Of a stretch of DNA of 64,000 nt, positions 48,745-60,664 are shown in pieces. The position numbers and the translations under genes are program-made. Location: NCBI GenBank assembly GCA_037976565.1, contig CP137667.1, positions 29,750,459 to 29,814,458 of the forward strand. Reading direction: 5' to 3'. Each line of letters starts with the position of its first letter. Within the stretch, counting starts at the first letter, position 1. The stretch is from Mesocentrotus franciscanus. Taxonomy: Eukaryota; Echinodermata; Echinoidea; Camarodonta; Strongylocentrotidae. The notes below the pieces were generated by a model. That model had not been told where the DNA came from and did no database searches. It was given only the letters and a program-made list of their open reading frames with translations.

Positions 48745-49588
48745 TACCCCCTTCACATACACGGATTTTTCTTACGAGTCATTACGGATCGCCAACTCGT
48801 AGTCAATCGGAAGCATCCTTAAATAACTTGCTGGTATCCGTAAATAACCCGTCACAACTCGCAACAACTCGCAGACACTCTTAAGGATCCGTGAAAGGAG
48901 AGGCGAATTTTTTGACATGTCAAAAATCTTCTTACGATTGTCTACGGATTAATTTTTCCGTAAATAACTCGTAAATAGGTCGTAACAATCCGTAAGTATC
49001 GTAAACAGCTCGCAACAACACGTAACCACCCGTAAACTGCTTGCAAGAATCCGTAAATGACTCGTAACAAAGTTTTTTAACGATTTGTTACGGTTAGTTT
49101 ACGATTTGTTTACGGATTATTTACGGATTATTTACGGATTAGTGCGAGTGCTTACGTATTGTTTACAATTTCATTCGGGTCGTGTTACGATGGCTTTACG
49201 GATTGTTACGAGTTATTACGAGCACTTTACGTGTATTTACGAGTACTTTACGAATTGCTTACGATTTAGGGAAAGGTATAAATGCTGCAAATTCGAACAC
49301 TTCATTTTCAGTTGTTATTTTTTGGCTAAAAATCGTAAGGACTCGTAAATATTCGTAACTATTCATAACAACACGTAAACAGGTCGTAACTAACACGCAA
49401 GTTGCTCGTAGTATTACATCGTAATAACTCGTAATAATCTGTAATAAACCGTAAATAGCTCGTAAATAGCTCGTAACAACTCTTAAATCGGTCGTAAAAG
49501 TGGCAAAATCGTAAGGATCCGTGAAAGATCCGTGAATATGTGCGATCCGTAAGGACTCGTAAGAAAATCCGTGTATGTAAAGGGGGTA
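48745..49588. mobile_element. Harbinger-like MITE inside a DD relic, 844 bp
   Basis: The ends TACCCCCTTCACATACAC and its complement (one mismatch) are inverted repeats with TTA on both sides (48742-48744, 49589-49591). The interior is built of short repeats such as ACTCGTAA and CGTAAATA in both orientations. The flanks join to match gene A's DD exon without a gap, giving a paralogous empty site. Confidence 0.9.
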
Positions 49589-49591
49589 TTA

Positions 49592-49766
49592 ATGGAAGCC
49601 ATCTAACTTCTTTGGAGGAATATTCCACTGCAAAGGCCACAAAATCAGATGCAACCAGTGCTTTCAATAAATATGGAATTTGTTCCGATCTAGGGTTTTC
49701 CTCTTCCAGTAAAAAATAAAAAATAAGAAATAAAAAAGCATAGAGGGGCTCCCGACGAAACAATCA
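49592..49766 (-). pseudogene. Decayed death-domain exon (paralogue of gene A DD1)
   Basis: On the minus strand the nucleotide sequence follows gene A's 15367-15540 closely, including AACAAATTCCA, GAAAGCACTGGTTGCATCTG and CCTTTGCAG-GAAT, but small indels, stops and loss of the hallmark Trp context destroy the frame. The 5' half is gone. The donor is mutated and a MITE lies just beyond it. Gene B must bypass it and use DD1 at 41657. Confidence 0.8.
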
Positions 49767-50838
49767 TTTATCTTGTTGACCTGTCGACTTTGTATTATTT
49801 AATTTCATTTGTAATACCTTTAAACTATCTTATCTTTTCCATCTTTGGAACCGATTTTGGTTGTCAGCCCGATGAATTGTTCAGATTCCGTTGATTTTAC
49901 TGAAGATTAATATTGGTATAGCACATTTTCTGTATATTAAAGTTAAAATATCTTATCTTATGTTCATGATCAAATGTATGTATCATGCTTGATGGACTTT
50001 GCCAATTTAAATCTTAATCCGCACTTTTTCTCAATAATAATGAATACTGAAAATACAATAAAATTTGATCTTTAGGGAAAATGTAAGAAGAGTAATAGGA
50101 TTGTAAGACAGATCATGAACTAAGGGGTTTAACAATGCAACAAAAAATAGCAAAGAAAATTTTATAAGATTTGGTATCTTATATAGTTTTCTTTGCTACT
50201 ATGGTTGTACCATATACTTGTGCTCTAGACTAGGATTTCACTTTTACCATAATGATTACATTATTATAAAATATAACCTCTGAATTATGCCCTCATAGCG
50301 ATTATACGACCTATGCTTCATCGGCCATCGCTGTTTAGTCACTTGATAGTAATAAGTGAATTATAAACGTCGAGCTAACACTACACATAAACCTAAATAT
50401 AATGTAAAGTGAAATAAAACATATACCTTGATCACTTTCGGCATCCGAATTGGTATAATTTTTAAAAGGGCAATGAGTTAGAAAGGAGATGGCAAAATCG
50501 AGGATTACTATTCATCCCTGTATTGCCTTTAAACTTCGGATTGGTTTTGTGATTCAAACAAAAGAATAATGGACAAACATAAATGTTGGTGTTTGGGGTT
50601 ACACATATTGTGAAATGGGTTGGGTTAGATTTACCATATCATCGTAATAACGGGTAAGAAAAGGGAACAAGTTTGTTTATTGAATGAAATCTAACAATAT
50701 ACAGCCAAGATCATGTTCCCTTTTACCTGGGTAAATTTATTTTGGATTGCAATATTGAGTCCTTTTGAAGAAAAAATAATAATTATGATTACGTTGTCGA
50801 GTTTGGAAAAATACTCGTCATAATTAATGCAAACTTAC

Positions 50839-50976
50839 CTGGTGCTGTCGAACATTTTTTTTTTTTAATTAAAAGAGCGACGATTGCCAGGATAACTGCA
50901 ACGAACGCAATGCCTAAAATTGTCATCCCGGCGATTGGACCACTCTTCATATTATTTCCCGGTGTGTTTTGTACGT
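50839..50976 (-). CDS. Gene B transmembrane exon
   Basis: A 138-nt exon, acceptor CTGTTTTAG and donor GTAAGT, phase 1 to 1. It encodes a short stalk (VQNTPGNNMKSG), a hydrophobic helix (IAGMTILGIAFVAVILAIVA) and a basic stop-transfer KKKK from a run of 12 A bases, then CSTAPG. It defines a type I membrane protein with the Ig domains outside. The A12 run is prone to slippage. Confidence 0.85.
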
Positions 50977-51611
50977 CTAAAACAGGACGACAAGTTGATA
51001 GAAAACTAATATTTTATCCTATAAGGAGGACTAAAGGTAATAGTGTTATCTTGTGAAGGGATCTGTTCAACATCTTCATGTGCTAATAACAATAATAATA
51101 ATAATAATAAGACTAATGATTAATATGATGATAATAAAGTTTTATATAATCCGATATAAAGTACTATGATATGATATTAATAACATATATTCAAACATTA
51201 ACATCACATTTATACTATATATTATTAAAATAAGTGAATCCTTCTAATGCACAGATACAATACAACTGTTATTTAATTCTCCTATCAGTGAAAATGGTGA
51301 ATATAGGCACACAAATAATCTCCCAGTGCCACATTGTATTTATCGTGAGAAAGATATACCAAAGGCTTCATTATTCTTTTCCAGTGCTAGATTAATCTAC
51401 ACCAGTGTTAGGAAGTAACCATTGGGCTAATCAAGACGGGATATTGCTAATTTTGCAAAGCCATTTGTGTTGCACAAAATAGCCCTGACATCAATTTTTT
51501 TTTATTGTTTTGCGCAAAATTCCATGTGTGACAAGCAAGCAACAGTGCAGAGGGGCACTGAAAGCAACCAAAGTATTAGGTACCAATTTTTTAAATGTTA
51601 TAATATCATAC

Positions 51612-51944
51612 CTGAGGGTGAAACGATCCATGCTTTAACTGACGCGACTGTGTTCTCTCTTCCATTAGTCGAAAGATACGTGGCGTTACAGGTAAAGTTT
51701 CCTGTTTCAGACACCTCAATCAGTCGACTGATATCAGTGGTCCCGTCGTCGTTCTGCGTAACGTTATCCGTGGATGAGACACGTTTCCCACCCTGATACC
51801 AAATGAGTTCAGTATCTTCAACAGGATGAACGTTTGGGAGTGTGCAGGTAAGGGTGAAGGATTGGTTGGCGTGAATGCTACAGGATGAAGGCTCGTCAGC
51901 CCCGGTGCAAGGTGAAATCACCGGAAGTGTATCTGGGCGAAGAC
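51612..51944 (-). CDS. Gene B second Ig domain exon
   Basis: A 333-nt exon, acceptor CAATTCAG and donor GTATGA, phase 1 to 1. It carries an intact Ig fold: TLTCTLPNV with the first Cys, LIWYQGGK with the core Trp, and SETGNFTCNATYLS with the second Cys. An extra Cys pair (SPCTG, SSCS) lies at the start. Possible N-glycosylation sites are NQS, NVT and NAT. It follows the V-type domain directly and precedes the TM exon. Confidence 0.9.
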
Positions 51945-51989
51945 CTGAATTGAATGATGATAATGATAATAACAGTATTTGTCATCACT

Positions 51990-52001
51990 TATACCAGTAT
52001 C

Positions 52002-52097
<96 letters not shown>

Positions 52098-52110
52098 TGA
52101 TAGTAATAAT
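51990..52110. repeat. (AAT)n microsatellite
   Basis: AAT array just 5' of Ig2 of gene B, matching the position of the array in gene A. A related ATT tract lies at 52300-52370. Confidence 0.9.
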
Positions 52111-52664
52111 AATTATTATTATTATTATAAAAATAACAACAGCAGAATAGACTAAGCTGGAAGAATTGTTGAAAATACTTTAATTTTTAGCCTATATTAT
52201 CTTTCACTCAATCATTGAGTAATTAATTTAAATATGTATTGAAATTATGGAAAGAAAAACCTCGCTTGTGGATAAGAGAAACAAAATAATGATAGTAATA
52301 TTGATAATGATAATAGTTGTTATTATTACCATTATTATTATTATCATTATTATTATTGTTGTTGTTCTTATCAGAGGGTAGCCACATCAGTATTACTAGT
52401 GCTCTTCCTGCATGTCCTGCAATACTTATCACATAATTGCCCAGTACCATTTTAATACAGCGTAGTCCAGAGGGACAGATGTGGGCAAAACTCCTAGTCC
52501 GAAGAAGTAAGCAAGGATCTAATCTGGGACCCCTCCAATGAAAATAAATGCATGGTAATTTTTCTAAGCAGTGTACAATGGGGCAAGTGATTGGGGATCT
52601 CGAGACTCTACATCAGCCTTTCCCTTCTGTGGGGGTGTTAACGGGTGTTAACATTTAAAAAAAA

Positions 52665-52870
52665 TTGGTGATGTCGTGGTAAAGTGGTGTATTCACTTGA
52701 ATAACTCTCAATCCAAAGCTTGCGGGTTCGAATCCCAGGCCGACACTACGGTATTTGGTTAACCCATTGATAAAGATTTACCACTCTCAGCCCAGATGTC
52801 GATTGGAACCTGCGATTGCTTGGGATATAATAACTTTAAGCAAACTTATTGATATTATTATTATTACTAT
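52665..52870 (+). mobile_element. tRNA-derived SINE
   Basis: The head has GTCGTGGTAAAGTGGTGTAT and B box GGGTTCGAATCCC, similar to the SINE at 21645-21975 but in the opposite orientation. It lies in the intron between the two Ig exons of gene B. Confidence 0.75.
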
Positions 52871-52994
52871 AAAACAAAACTGTTGTAATGTGGACTTAAC
52901 ATTTAGGTTTTACGTGGAAGAGTGACTGTTCTATAAACAATGTCATAATCAATAGTTTATAAGGGCCGTCAAGAAGATCAGAAAACAAACCTAC

Positions 52995-53351
52995 TGAACA
53001 CATTGAGCTTGGTGTTGATATCAGGCACCGCCGTTTGCCCTTGCCGATCCACGGTACAGCAATAGGTCCCCTCATCAGCGACGGTTATATCTTTCAAGAT
53101 GAGCGTCAAATTGTCCTTTTGCAAACTTGTTCGATTTTCATATTCTGCTCCAAAAGCAAATTCCTCCTTGACAAAGAATAAAATCTTGTGACCCCCAGTA
53201 CAGTTCGTGTAGTACCAGAATATGTTACGTATCGTGCCTTCTCCAAACGGACATGGTATGTTAACAGTGTCACCGGTCGTGCTGGATAGTTCTTCAGTGG
53301 TTCCACAGACGGTGACTGCGGCCCAGGTCAGTAAGATTATTCCGAGGAAGG
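52995..53351 (-). CDS. Gene B V-type Ig exon
   Basis: A 357-nt exon, acceptor CAACCCAG and donor GTAGGT, phase 1 to 1, open throughout but without its own ATG. It begins with the hydrophobic FLGIILLTWAAVTV, then a V-set Ig fold: Cys in IPCPF, Trp in IFWYY, LILKDITVADEGTYCC with the second Cys. Additional Cys residues (TNCTGG, YCC) could form a second bridge. The missing start codon and the phase-1 acceptor imply a separate first exon; the copy at 57274-57259 is the nearest upstream candidate. It would bind an extracellular ligand or antigen-like partner, unknown. Confidence 0.85.
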
Positions 53352-53589
53352 CTGGGTTGATAAGACAGAAAGAATGAACTGAACGTGTATTTTAATATCG
53401 AAATAGGTGTACAGTCACGTTATTGAATACAATTGTTATACCCTGCTGGGACACAGCGTGAGATGCACAAGAATTTTCGAGAGAGCGTTTACTATATTGT
53501 TGTCCTCTCTCTTTCTTTTGCTCTCACTTTTCCTCTCCCCCACTCTGTCTAACTCCCTCTTCTTTCTGCCTACCTCACATCCACCACAA

Positions 53590-53930
53590 AGGTATAATAG
53601 TAAAAATAATATCATTCTAGGTTTATATAGCGCTTCATATATCGACGGTGTCTATAAGGGTTTAACAAAATGATATACATGTATTATTTCCCTGTCATCG
53701 GTTTCAGGCTTACCCACACACAAAGTAATAACATTCTGCACTCCCTGGGGAGCACTCAAGCCAGTCGCCATTTCATAGACGCCCACAATGATAAACAACC
53801 TGTAATGGCTTTTGCATCCTACCTTGTACTCATTAGTCATTTAACATCTGGATTCACTGTCCTACAAAAGGATGTCAGTACCGGGATGGGATTCAAACCC
53901 TCGATCCTTAGATTAGAGGTAATGCAAAGT
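53590..53930 (-). mobile_element. tRNA-derived SINE upstream of gene B
   Basis: Shares with 21645-21975 the segments AGTCGCCATTTCATAG and ATATATCGACGGTG in the same order and distance to the V-Ig exon. The head is more decayed. Confidence 0.6.
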
Positions 53931-55179
53931 TTTGGGAAATTTTGAAAATAGGCTGGATAGTGATTCTTTAAAATTTTAAATTTTGATATATTTGGATGCC
54001 CCTGTGGATGTATAATAAGCACTAGAAAATTAAGCCTCTAAAACTCTTCTGCTTCCGAGAAAGTGAATATCAAATTGTATCGGTGCTCCTGATGAATTTC
54101 AAATAGCGCCTACAGTCATACAATGGTAGCTGCGACCATGACAATCTCGGAATATGCAGTTCTGATATATAGTTTCCAAACGGCAATAGAAAATCGGTCG
54201 ATTTTAGTCAAGAAACATTGTTTTAAAGGAGAGTGGAGAAGAAAAACAATGTTGTCAGATTTGGATAAATTTTGAATGTATATAAAGAAGAGAGTCTCAT
54301 AAATGAAATAAAGTAAGTTTGAAAGCCAAACATTGTCATCCAGCTAAGAAATCTTCGTTTGAAGTGACCAATTTGCAACCCCAAATTTTGCCCGCTGTGC
54401 AACTCTGTTTTACATCCGGGACTTGTGTGACGTAAGAGGGAAGACCCGCCGCTAATAAGCCAGTTCATAGTTGCAGTCTGAGCATGAGCAGATAAAGGTC
54501 ATTGCAGACCAAATTGTGAAATACACGGAGACAAAATACTAAATACGTGCTCATGAAAGTTATATTATTATTCATTTATGCACAAGCAGTGCTCTCCATG
54601 ACACTGGTGGAAGCATTCTTAGAAAAGGGCAAATAAAGTCTATTTGTGTAGCACCTCCATCGGTGAATAATATTATGATGGCATCGTGTCTTCCCTCTTA
54701 CGTCCCAGCCCTTAGACCGACAACGATCGCCTTCACATTCCCGCTTCGAGTCGCTCGTGGAGGCTTGATTAAATTATTGTTTTTTCAGTGTCAGTGGTGT
54801 TTTCAAATCATTAATTGAATTGAATCGTGTCAATAAAGTGCTATACTGGCATAATATTCTAAATTTGTTGAATTTCATTGATGTAATGTTTTTCTTCTCC
54901 TCCCTCCTTTAAGTATTTTGGATCTTGAGAGGGAGCTATACTACATAAACAGTTTATAATTTCACTTTAGACTCGATTTCAACCGCGAAAACGATCACAT
55001 ATGCTTCCAATATTTTCATTTTCACCAAATTTATGACCCCGTACCAAAACGTTGTATTACCTTTAAAAGTCAATTGCCTGAACCACAACACCTCCACATC
55101 ATTCGCAAAGGTGATAACAAAACAATTTAAAGGGATTGGGTAACTTTGTCTCAGATTCTGAAACAAAATCCTGGATTTA
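53931..55179. other. Gene B intron 1, nothing recognised
   Basis: No exon-like ORF, tRNA-like box or clear repeat was seen here. Confidence 0.5.
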
Positions 55180-55565
55180 GCTCATCTGCAATGATAATTA
55201 TAAACCTTTATGTTAGTAAGGAACCCCATGACTTTTACAAGCCGATCGCCTGTCTGATTACCAAGATATTTATGATTGGAAATCAAAATCAAATTTTGCG
55301 TTTTCCTAACGGTTTTTCATAACACTACAATCTATTGGGGAAAATGTGTATGGAAAAACCGGTCACTCAAATTTTTTTTTACTTTTTGAGGCACTTCATG
55401 ATCATTTTGAAGCGCAATTTTTTTTCAGGGCTTCATTATTACATTATTACACCATATCACATATACTGATAACACGTAGGGCCATGCATCTCGGATTTAA
55501 GATTGTTAAACGATGCTTTTAACGCCACATGATTGAGCGCCTTCCCCTGTCGATTCCTGATGATC
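55180..55565. repeat. Dispersed repeat, partner of 39210-39545
   Basis: After the shared block (to 55525) the sequence GCCACATGATTGAGCGCC (55526-55543) and what follows matches 22018-22052 upstream of gene A and is an unoccupied version of the MITE site there. Confidence 0.65.
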
Positions 55566-57185
55566 GGAATTTCATTCGAAATTCTATATAATTCTTCCCC
55601 AAAGCGGTTTCAATATCCGTAAAGCTTTAAGCCTATACCTTTGACGGAATAAAGCGCCGACCACAAAGCACCCACGCAAATGCTTGAACAACGCCATAAC
55701 AGCCTCATTTCTTACCAAGTAATTCCTCTTAGCTTGAAAATCTGACATAGTCTTTTTTATATTTTCTCTCTTGTGATCACAATGAATCATGATCATTTGA
55801 TAATAAATCCAGTTTGCTGAAATACAATGAAACAAAGTTATTTTTTGCTTATGATACGGTAGACATAGCGACGTACGTTATGTCAACAATAGACCTAACT
55901 ACGAATGAGTCATGATTAGAGGGCATAGCTATCTAACCTTTAGCGATGTGAATTACGTTCTCAACAAATAACTGACTTCTGCAAGTCTATTAATAACCAA
56001 AATATTAATATTTTGCAGGAAATGGATTGTCAATATTCTCTTGCGAAAAAGCCCAATTTCAAGGCCACTGGGAAACCCAGGAAGGGAAATGCTATTTCCT
56101 TCATGAATAGCTGCAGAGGTTGCAAAAACTGTCTCCGCCAGAAACTGAGCCCGAGTCTATTAGGTATGAACGCCATCAACCACTAGACCACGGGGGCGCG
56201 TTGATCGATATTCGGCTAAACCCAAAATACCAAAAACAGCCTCTCCAAACCTTCAAAAAGAAAGGTAGCAATTAAGGAGGAACAATTCATTTAATGGCTA
56301 TTCAAATTATATCCCAAACTAAATTGATTTCCCATAGTATGTACATTCATCATTATGTACATACATTTGTGCATGTACTTCGAAAATTTAACAAGTTGGA
56401 AACAAATATATAACGTTTGAGACTTCGAAGTTTCGTCCAAAGCTGGGAATTACTGATAACCGAATGAAGCCCTTTGTGTTAAAAGTCGAAGCTACAGACG
56501 TTTCACAGAATAATGTATTCATCTTCCACTATTTATACATGTATATATATATATATAACAAATAATTTAATTTTGATAATCCACCGACACGGCAATATAC
56601 AAATAATAATTAAAACAATTGATATAAAAAAATCTTTGATAGTTCTCTGCTAGTTCTTTCTCTTGTTATCTTATACCATCACAACTTCTATTTTCTGAAA
56701 AAATCAATACAAATTCCATTATCTAAATTAGAGAGCTGTCAAGGATTTTTGTTTCAATTGTTTTAATTATTATGTATACAGAGTATATATAATAAACATG
56801 TCTAGACTTTCTCTTTCTCTCTCTCTCTCTCTTTATCTCATACCATCACAACTTACATTTTCTGAAAAAAGCAATACCAATTCCATAATCTACATAAATA
56901 ATTCCCATGCACTATACCAAACTCTATTTCTACACGACTCTGTAGGTACAGATTATATTTGAGACTTGAACAACATTCCACTCATGCATGAGCTAAGCCT
57001 AACTCTTTCAGTCTCTTTGTCAATGTCATGAGTAGCTACAATAGGGATCCCACATAAACCGTGCAATATACATAGTATATCAGTGCATATATACACTCTC
57101 ATACGAACTACGAGTAACAATGGTTTGTGCCTGTAAACTAATTCAGCTCTTAACATGTTTAAAAAAACTGGCTTTTAACCCGGCG

Positions 57186-57196
57186 TTTGGCGCCAA
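57186..57196. promoter_or_regulatory. E2F-like palindrome in intron 1 of E3
   Basis: TTTGGCGCCAA lies 63 bp past the donor. Confidence 0.4.
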
Positions 57197-57258
57197 CATA
57201 AGTTCCCGAACAAAAGTTATTAAACAAGCCCCCTTTCCGAGTGATCCAATCTTCTTAC

Positions 57259-57274
57259 CTTGAAAATCTACCAT
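57259..57274 (-). CDS. First-exon copy E3, likely first exon of gene B
   Basis: ATG in a CATGG context, codons M-V-D-F-Q plus one base, donor GTAAGA, phase 1. Joined to the phase-1 V-Ig exon at 53351 it would yield a signal peptide with a short polar start and the FLGIILLTWAAV core. The spacing gives a first intron of 3.9 kb. The link is inferred from phase, strand, proximity and conservation, not from a transcript. Confidence 0.6.
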
Positions 57275-57623
57275 GGCCTTTTGGTTTTTTCTTCCGCGAT
57301 GCCAACTCATTACTCATATATATATTACTCATATAACACGCCTAATCATGGGCCCACACAGTAATGTGTCCAAATATACCGTTCTCATAGTTTATCAAGT
57401 ATTGAAAAAACAAAGCTAAGTGCGTGATGTATGTCAACAATGAGATGAGTGCATGGCAAAGAGAATCTTAAAAGATGTTAATTCCCTGTATTAATCTATT
57501 AAAGTTCAGGGTATCGCAGCCATCCAATTATAAAGATTGTTAACTTTATAAACGAGCGTTCTAATGGGTTGTTGGCGAACTTGTACTTATGACGGTATCA
57601 TGAAACAATGCCCATGTGTCATT

Positions 57624-57949
57624 ATTTCTCACTGTAAACGCACGCAGGGCCAAATGCGCGGCCAATTGCGGGGCCAACTAGTTATCCCGGAAGTGAAAGG
57701 ATCATTACGTCATAGGATAATCACGCCGTACTGCGCTGCATGCATGCATGTAACAACCGCGACCGGATCTGCACTGTGACCCCGGCGTCCCCCTAATAAT
57801 CGTTTGTTTACATGCAGAGCGCCACTACGACAAAATAATGAAAGGTTACAATTTAGGCCGCGGCCGAGCCTGCCACTGTAAACGCACAAAATTGCGGGGC
57901 CGAGTAGGCCTGGCTCGGCCCTGGCCCTTTTCTCATTGTAAACGGGGTC
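57624..57949. mobile_element. Partial MITE copy abutting a complete one
   Basis: It is about 95% similar to 58102-58429, the right part of the complete element next to it, and ends with the same GTAAACGGGGTC. The left part is absent. Confidence 0.75.
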
Positions 57950-57952
57950 TAA

Positions 57953-58429
57953 GACCCCGTTTACAGTGAGCAAAAAGGCCTGACTGGGCCGGGCCGAGCC
58001 GCGGCCCGGCCTCGCATTGTAAACGCGCAAAAGGCCAAATGCGAGGCCAAACTGGCCGCGCATTTGGCCCTGCTCTGGAGGTAGTCTTGGCCGCGGCCCG
58101 GCTTTTCTCACTGTAAACGCACGCAGGGCCAAATGCGCGGCCAATTGCGGGGCCAACTGTTACCCCGGATGTGAAAGGATCATTATGTCATAGGATAATC
58201 ACGCCGTACTGCGCTGCATGTATGCATGTAACAATCGCGACCAGATCTGCACTGTGACCCCCGGCGCGCCCCCAAATAATCGTTTGTTTACATGCAGAGC
58301 GCCACTACGACAAAATATTGAAAGGTTACAATTTAGGCCGCGGCCGAGCCTGCCACTGTAAACGCACAAAATTGCGGGGCCGAGTAGGCCCGGCCCGGCC
58401 CTGGCCCTTTTCTCACTGTAAACGGGGTC
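57953..58429. mobile_element. Harbinger-like MITE, 477 bp
   Basis: The ends GACCCCGTTTACAGTGAG and its complement are inverted repeats with TAA on both sides (57950-57952, 58430-58432). The interior is GC-rich with GGCCGCGGCC-type repeats. It sits exactly on the TAA at the end of a related copy. Confidence 0.85.
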
Positions 58430-58560
58430 TAAGTGATCTGTCGCTCTGATCGAGACATAACACATGTCGAAACTCAATGGGAGATTTGGTCTTTTAAAAA
58501 CGAAATCCATCGTCAACGCATATAGCACGCCTATGTAAAGGCTTATTTAGTAATTAAAGC

Positions 58561-59284
58561 AGATATTCTAGGACAATAAATGTCCATTAATTTGGTACCT
58601 ACGCTAAGCCTATGTTATTTCGAAGTTGTTCATTTACATAGCATATCACAAAAATCTTCTAGCTACTGGATATCCTCAATTGAAATGTCGAAAAATAGCC
58701 TCCTCTCTTAGCCTAGAAAATCAGTCACGGAGCTGGTCCACTATTTTGTGACGTAACAACCGGGGACGAGTATATTCACGTACCCGGATGTTCCACGGAA
58801 AAACATGGGCAGAGAGATACGAATTTCTGCTATTTAGTTTCAAAGTTTAGTTTCATAACTCTATGTAGAATTCTTCACCTTCCCTTAATATTTCATAGTA
58901 TTAATATCAATTCCCATTTTCAGAATTATGACATAAACATGCCAATGGTGCTCTATTAGTCGACATTTTCATCATGTAATTTTTTGTTTAGTGTGTTGAA
59001 TTTGGCGAGATGGTTCGTGTGCTCGGTAAAATAAATCCGGCGCTTTGCTTTGTTCTCGCGTTCGGTCTGGCTATATCTTTACACATATACACGTAGTATA
59101 CGGTACATATAATTGATAATGACTTGAGTGTTTGACCAGCACGATCTTTTTATGGATTTTGAAGAGTTTATGGAGGAACTTGAAAGTACTAATGAAGGAG
59201 AAAGGGACGAGAGTCCATTGTGAGATATTCCAAATTCCGACACCAGTGGTCACTGATCGAGGAGCAGGTCTTTGTTAGTGTTTT
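58561..59284. other. Between units, nothing recognised
   Basis: AT-rich with no supported feature. Confidence 0.5.
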
Positions 59285-60290
59285 TTAGTAGGCGAACAAA
59301 CAACAAAAAAACACGTCGTTCATAAAGATAAGGTACTGATTATTTATTATATTATACGAATATGTCGATTTGGACAGAGCAGCAAAAAAAAAGCGATGTT
59401 GACGGTCGAGAAACGTGAGGAGAAAATGTGCAGATGAGAATTGTCAGAAAGATAACGTATCGATGGAGAATAGTTAGAACCAATAGTCATTCGCCGAATC
59501 TGACCATGAGACCAAAATGCTAGACTGCATGTTTAGATTTACGACCCAGCCAAGTATCATATATGTTTTGATATATATATAAACAGTGTATATACATATA
59601 TAATATAATATGCCTATACTTGATTTCCTGTCTCTATTTGTCTGTCTCTGTCTCTGTCTTTATCTCTCTCTCTCTCTCTCTCTTTCTCTCGCTTTATATC
59701 TCATACCATCACAACTTACATTTTCTGGAAAAAAGGGCAATACAAATTAAATAATCTACATATATAATTTCCATGCCCTATGCCTAACCCTTATTCTACC
59801 CTGGCCTGCTGGCACAGGCTATATTTGAAACTTATTCATGCATATGCTAAGTCTTTCAGTCTCCGTGCAAGGTCATGAGTAGCTACAATAGAGAGCCCCA
59901 ATATACCGTGTACTCTACATATACTCTAACAATTCAAGCACTCTCATACGCACGATTGATAAGGGTTTGTGCCGGTAAACTAATTTTAAAAAAATGGCCT
60001 TTTACCCGGCGGTTACCTTGAAATTCTGCCATGGCATTTTGGTTCTTTCTTCCGCGATCTCAATACATCAAAGACCCTCACAGTAATGTGTTCAAATATA
60101 CATCTTGAGTACTATTATTTACCTTTCTCTTCGTCTGGAGTACTAAAGAAAAACATAGCTACACGCGCAAATTATGTCAACAACACCCAGGAGAAATGTG
60201 CATGGCAAAGAAAATCGTAATAGATAGGCCTAATGAGTCCCTGTATTAATCTCTTAAAGGTCGAGTGACATCCAAATACAAGTTGATTCA
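59285..60290 (-). repeat. First-exon unit U4
   Basis: Similar to U2 (2430-3440) over its whole length, with the same TA and CT microsatellites. It has lost about 70 bp next to the exon, including the palindrome. Confidence 0.7.
60017..60032 (-). CDS. First-exon copy E4
   Basis: ATG in GCCATGG, codons M-A-E-F-Q plus one base, donor GTAACC (weaker than GTAAGA), phase 1. A deletion just past the donor removed the E2F-like palindrome found in the other units. It could serve as an alternative first exon of gene B or be a leftover of a lost copy. Confidence 0.45.
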
Positions 60291-60409
60291 TGTTGGTGTG
60301 CAATGCTGCTTACAACTCATATTTTGATGTTCAAACATTTAAATATATTTCATAGATTTTATATATAGATATATTCAAAAAGGGAAATTTCTCTGTATGC
60401 TTTAAACAA

Positions 60410-60661
60410 TAACCAGGCAATGAAACATATAGAGCACTTTTAATTGTCTGCTAAAATACCCCGTTAGGGAAAAACCCATCTGTGCGGACTCCCGTGTCCA
60501 TGGTGACAACATATACAACACGCATACACAAAGATAATGGAGATGGTGCATTGAAGTAGAAGAATAGATTTCCATCCATTATATTTCCATGGGATCGGGA
60601 AACATGACCAACGTGTATTCACTAAATGTTTTATATTGAGGGGAAAAACCAACAATGTTCG
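60410..60661. repeat. Partner of the repeat at 6780-7065
   Basis: Shares CTCCCGTGTCCATGGTGAC and CATGGGATCGGGAA. It is interrupted at its right end by a MITE. Confidence 0.65.
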
Positions 60662-60664
60662 TAA

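Larger units (their letters stand above)
55835..58560 (-). repeat. First-exon unit U3, proximal to gene B
   Basis: Similar in order to U1 (181-2365). It contains exon copy E3 and has been interrupted by MITE DNA at 57624-58429. Being next to gene B's V-Ig exon, it is the most likely promoter and first exon of gene B. Confidence 0.7.

Noticed and set aside
50430..50475. Possible gene B juxtamembrane exon (frame NYTNSDAESDQ, donor GTATAT)
   Set aside because: The donor is good and in phase 1, but no AG acceptor precedes it; the ancestral exon may be dead.
57710..58528. ORFs of 109 and 148 codons on the minus strand
   Set aside because: They run through the GC-rich MITE copies; the similarity between them is element duplication, not a gene family.
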